DNA of 64,000 bases from Chitinophaga sp. LS1 (GTDB lineage Bacteria; Bacteroidota; Bacteroidia; Chitinophagales; Chitinophagaceae), in contig NZ_CP128362.1 in the NCBI RefSeq assembly GCF_034274695.1, positions 5,768,501 to 5,832,500 on the forward strand. The letters are read 5' to 3'. The notes beneath the pieces are model-generated. The model made no database searches and had not been told where the DNA came from. It was given only the letters and a program-made list of their open reading frames with translations. The stretch's first letter is position 1; each line of letters begins with the position of its first letter. A program made the position numbers and the translations under genes. Positions 61,251-64,000 of this stretch are shown in pieces.

Positions 61251-63728
61251 TTATTTCTTACGGAAGTACAATGCAAGACTTCCTGCTAATAAAAGCAACA
61301 TAATGATATAGCTACCGAGGGATAATTTTACACCTGCATAATATGCTTCAGGTGCAAAAATGAATGTGATGGTATGGTCGCCTGCCGGAACAGACATCCC
61401 TCTTAAAGCATAGTTTACCCTGGTATAAGGCGCTTCTTTTCCATCTATATAAGCTTTCCATCCCTGGCGGTAATAGATCTCAGAGAATACGGCAAACTGT
61501 GGTGTGGCGGCCCTGGATGTATACGCAATGGTATCCTGGTGATTGAACTGTAAAGCAATGACGGCACTGGAATCAAACTGGAAATCCGCCTTCACCAGTG
61601 GTTTATATTGCTGGTCAATCACCACGGTATCTTTTGGATGGAATGTGGTGAGTGCACTCATTTCCGCATCTGCATCCGGTACCCACTGAATGGTTTTTAC
61701 AAACCAGGCATTGCCCAGTGCATCCGGATTCTGATGTACGGCAGCACCTTCCACGCCGTTGGTAATGATATACTTTGTGTTTAGCATGTTCAGTACCTGC
61801 ATATTGTTCTGACTGATCTGTCTTTCAATCAGGTCCTGGTAAAGTTGGAGCTTCGCCGCATGGTAACCTCCTATGCTCTTATGATAATAAGACGTCATGG
61901 CGTCCTGGAAGGGGTCGCGGGTCAGGTTAAATACGCGGTAGTACGGATCCTTGTCCTGTAGTATCTGCTGATCGGCAGGAGAGGCCTGAAATGGCATACT
62001 ATAAGATCCGGCATCCATGAAACTATCTTCATTCAGATAGCGCCTGTCTACCTGCAGCAAATCGATCATAATGAGTAAAGTGATACCTATAGCCAGGTAA
62101 CGCGCCTGTAGTTTCCCTTTGATAAAGAACCACAGGAGGCCAAATGCCAGTGCTGCAAAAAAGATAGAACGAAATACATCACTTCTGTACAGATCCGCCC
62201 TGTCTGCCCTTGTTGCAGCCATCAATTTGTCTGCAATATCGGTCCGGCCCTGTGTCATTTGTACCAGCTGGGCATGGAACTGATCATCACTATGCGGGTT
62301 GGCGTTGTCGCCGGTGGCATTGGTATAGCGCATACTGGTAGATGCCAGTAGCAACAACACCAGTAAGCCGCCCATGATATAACCAGACCATTTCAGTTTC
62401 TTCAGTAGCTCCTCCTTTTTGATTTCACCGCTGATCATTTCCTGCAATGTCATCACTGCCAATATCGCAAATGATAACTGCGGGATGATCAATGCCTGCG
62501 AAGGTGCGCGGAACTTATCATAAAGCGGAAAATGATCAAACATAAAATAGTTGAACGCAGCAAAGTTGCTACCCCATGCCAGCACAATACCCAGTATTGA
62601 GATGCCGATCAGCCACCACTTGTGCCATGAACGGATTATGAACAAGCCAAGCAGTGCAAGCAGGCACACTATGACACCCAGGTACACAGGCCCCGAGGTA
62701 CCTAATAAAGACTGATCTCCCCAATAAAGGTTCCAGCTGCTTACCAGTTTTTCTGCATTGTTAGTAGGTACACCGATTTCGGTTAATGTTTTATAGGTAG
62801 TTGAATTCGTGCCTAGTTTACCACTTGAGCTGCCACCATAAATATCAGGTGCAATGAGCGTGAACGTTTCAAACTTGCCATAGCTCCATTGAAATGCATA
62901 GTTCTTTCCATTATGTTGTTCGGCAGTTTCACCCGGCAGTGGACTCAATGGCGACTTACCACCGCGGGTACTTTCCTTCGAATATTGATAGGTCGTCCAC
63001 AAGCTCACAGCATTGGATGCCAGTGCCAGTCCTACAGCAAGCAAAACCAGTAAACCACCTGTGATGAGGTGTTTAAACGCTTTTTCCCTGATAGAATAGA
63101 CGGCATAGGCAATACCCAGGACGGCCAGTATCAGGAAGAAATAATACGTCATCTGCAGGTGATTGGCGGCAATCAGGTAGGAGAGGGAGAGTGCCATGAT
63201 GCCCGTACCCGCCAGGTAACTACGCCGGGTAATGAGCACCAGACCTGCAATGACCGCAGGCAGATAGGCCAGTGCGATCATCTTGGTGTCATGCCCTGTG
63301 ACGATGATAATAGGCGAATAACTGGCATAGGTATACGCCACTGCACCGGCAAAGCCGATCCATGAGCGCGTACCTAAAACGATGCAAAGCAAATAAAAAC
63401 AAAGTGCGGAGAGAAACAATACATTGATCGGCTTGGGCAATCCCAGTGTGAGGATTGCAGGAATAGCACTATCAATGTGATAAGGAGACTCCATGGCCAG
63501 CTGGAAGGTCGGCATCCCGCCAAACATACTGGTGGTCCATAATGGAGGAATGCCATGCTCCTTTTTATAATCCATGGCTTCTTTGGCCATCGCCTGCCAC
63601 TGTACATTATCACTTTGACTGATGACCTTATCTTCTAATACAGGTTTGCAATACAAAACCGCAAGGATCAGCAAACCCAGAATGGCTGCCAGGTGCGGTA
63701 ACAGGGACTTGAACCAGCTGGTTTTCAT
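61251..63728 (-). CDS. YfhO family membrane protein
   Basis: 825 residues with about thirteen hydrophobic segments. HLAAILGLLILAVLYCKPVLEDKVISQSDNVQWQAM (two blocks) is the typical start of Bacteroidota YfhO proteins, followed by LWTTSMFGGMPTFQLAME and GTRSWIGFAGAVAYTYASY. After the membrane core (~1-520) a C-terminal periplasmic domain (~560-800) ends in YYRQGWKAYIDGKEAPYTRVNYALRG and VPAGDHTITFIFAPEAYYAG. The family is related to GT-C glycosyltransferases; B. subtilis YfhO glycosylates lipoteichoic acid. In Bacteroidota the acceptor is unknown. Confidence 0.9.
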   Translation of the reverse strand: MKTSWFKSLLPHLAAILGLLILAVLYCKPVLEDKVISQSDNVQWQAMAKEAMDYKKEHGIPPLWTTSMFGGMPTFQLAMESPYHIDSAIPAILTLGLPKPINVLFLSALCFYLLCIVLGTRSWIGFAGAVAYTYASYSPIIIVTGHDTKMIALAYLPAVIAGLVLITRRSYLAGTGIMALSLSYLIAANHLQMTYYFFLILAVLGIAYAVYSIREKAFKHLITGGLLVLLAVGLALASNAVSLWTTYQYSKESTRGGKSPLSPLPGETAEQHNGKNYAFQWSYGKFETFTLIAPDIYGGSSSGKLGTNSTTYKTLTEIGVPTNNAEKLVSSWNLYWGDQSLLGTSGPVYLGVIVCLLALLGLFIIRSWHKWWLIGISILGIVLAWGSNFAAFNYFMFDHFPLYDKFRAPSQALIIPQLSFAILAVMTLQEMISGEIKKEELLKKLKWSGYIMGGLLVLLLLASTSMRYTNATGDNANPHSDDQFHAQLVQMTQGRTDIADKLMAATRADRADLYRSDVFRSIFFAALAFGLLWFFIKGKLQARYLAIGITLLIMIDLLQVDRRYLNEDSFMDAGSYSMPFQASPADQQILQDKDPYYRVFNLTRDPFQDAMTSYYHKSIGGYHAAKLQLYQDLIERQISQNNMQVLNMLNTKYIITNGVEGAAVHQNPDALGNAWFVKTIQWVPDADAEMSALTTFHPKDTVVIDQQYKPLVKADFQFDSSAVIALQFNHQDTIAYTSRAATPQFAVFSEIYYRQGWKAYIDGKEAPYTRVNYALRGMSVPAGDHTITFIFAPEAYYAGVKLSLGSYIIMLLLLAGSLALYFRKK

Positions 63729-63749
63729 AGAAGTATATTAAGTTGTGTG

Positions 63750-64000
63750 TTATTCCTCTTCCTCTTTAGGATCGTTTTCAATATTGCAGATATGCACCTT
63801 GGCAATGCGGTGCTGGTCCATCTTCACCACTTCCATTTTCAGGTTTTTCCATTGCAGACTGTCGCCACTCTGAGGTATTTTACCCAGTTTGTCGAGGATA
63901 AAACCACCCAGGGTGACAAAGTTGTTTACATTCACTCTTTGCTGGTCGGCATCTACACCGATTAGTTCCAGGAATTCCACGAATGGCAGCTGTCCGTCTA
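63750..64000 (-). CDS. CorC/HlyC-type transporter protein, partial C-terminus
   Basis: The frame is open to the right edge (DGQLPFVEFLELIG, then NNFVTLGGFILDKLGKIPQSGD). This is the CorC_HlyC transporter-associated domain at the end of hemolysin-family proteins, which usually have a DUF21 membrane domain and a CBS pair in front, both out of view. It ends in VHICNIENDPKEEEE. These proteins affect Mg2+ or Co2+ efflux; in gliding Bacteroidota the relative GldE has this fold. The gene is 21 bases upstream of yfhO on the same strand. Confidence 0.8.
   Translation of the reverse strand, partial: DGQLPFVEFLELIGVDADQQRVNVNNFVTLGGFILDKLGKIPQSGDSLQWKNLKMEVVKMDQHRIAKVHICNIENDPKEEEE

Overview
The window looks like a chromosomal segment of a Bacteroidota member, most likely Chitinophaga or a close relative in Chitinophagaceae. 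The evidence is a full-length SprA (type IX secretion/gliding outer-membrane protein), a YfhO-type membrane protein, a MauE/beta-propeller/small Cys-peptide locus, DUF6250 and DUF5009 proteins, a MacB-like permease of the Bacteroidota type, plant-polysaccharide enzymes, few Shine-Dalgarno-like sites, and promoter candidates of the Bacteroidota TTG-N18/19-TAnnTTTG kind. No rRNA, tRNA or CRISPR array was seen.

Region 1 to about 14,000 is accessory DNA. It holds a truncated Fic gene under palindromic operator-like sites, two paralogous helical/Ig-like proteins around a stand-alone LytTR regulator, and a replication-type module. That module is an RteC-like protein, then a winged-helix initiator-like protein whose linker is encoded by four 24-bp palindromic iterons followed by an A+T-rich tract, then a DnaC-like AAA+ loader. 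Next come a secreted colicin-E5-like toxin with its immunity gene, an AT-rich stretch of broken genes and transposase fragments, and a divergent HxlR regulator/SDR pair.

Region 14,000 to 32,000 is mostly core or ordinary accessory content: a DUF5009 membrane acyltransferase, a MacB-like permease, a YhcH protein, a truncated class B1 metallo-beta-lactamase, a two-gene NB-ARC ATPase locus, AraC regulator/aldehyde dehydrogenase/DUF779, the MauE/propeller/peptide locus, a MocA-like nucleotidyltransferase next to a small molybdopterin-domain protein, a TlpA-like thioredoxin protein, class I aldolase and glycogen debranching enzyme.

Region 32,000 to 45,300 has a PolX-like DNA polymerase whose PHP nuclease site is degenerate, a universal stress protein, GH51 arabinofuranosidase, DUF899, a membrane protein with a 12-residue Cys repeat, an ECF42-type sigma factor with its DGPF/YCII partner, an MBL hydrolase, a GH16 lipoprotein, a Na+/H+ antiporter, and an APS kinase/sulfotransferase pair. 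Region 45,600 to 50,100 is a rhamnogalacturonan-I cluster (PL11 remnant, PL26-like lyase, DUF6250, CE12 esterase). The right end has a NarL-type response regulator, a xylose-isomerase-like TIM barrel protein, a PI-PLC-like protein, sprA, yfhO and the end of a CorC/HlyC-type gene.

The most unusual window-wide feature is a set of tandem arrays that begin in, or immediately after, gene 3' ends. The arrays are unrelated to each other in sequence, but four or five share a period near 72-75 bp (around 7,391, 26,283, 37,440, 38,281 and 42,208). Other arrays have 91, 155 and 166 bp units. The second highlight is the lambda-like layout of iterons inside the initiator gene.
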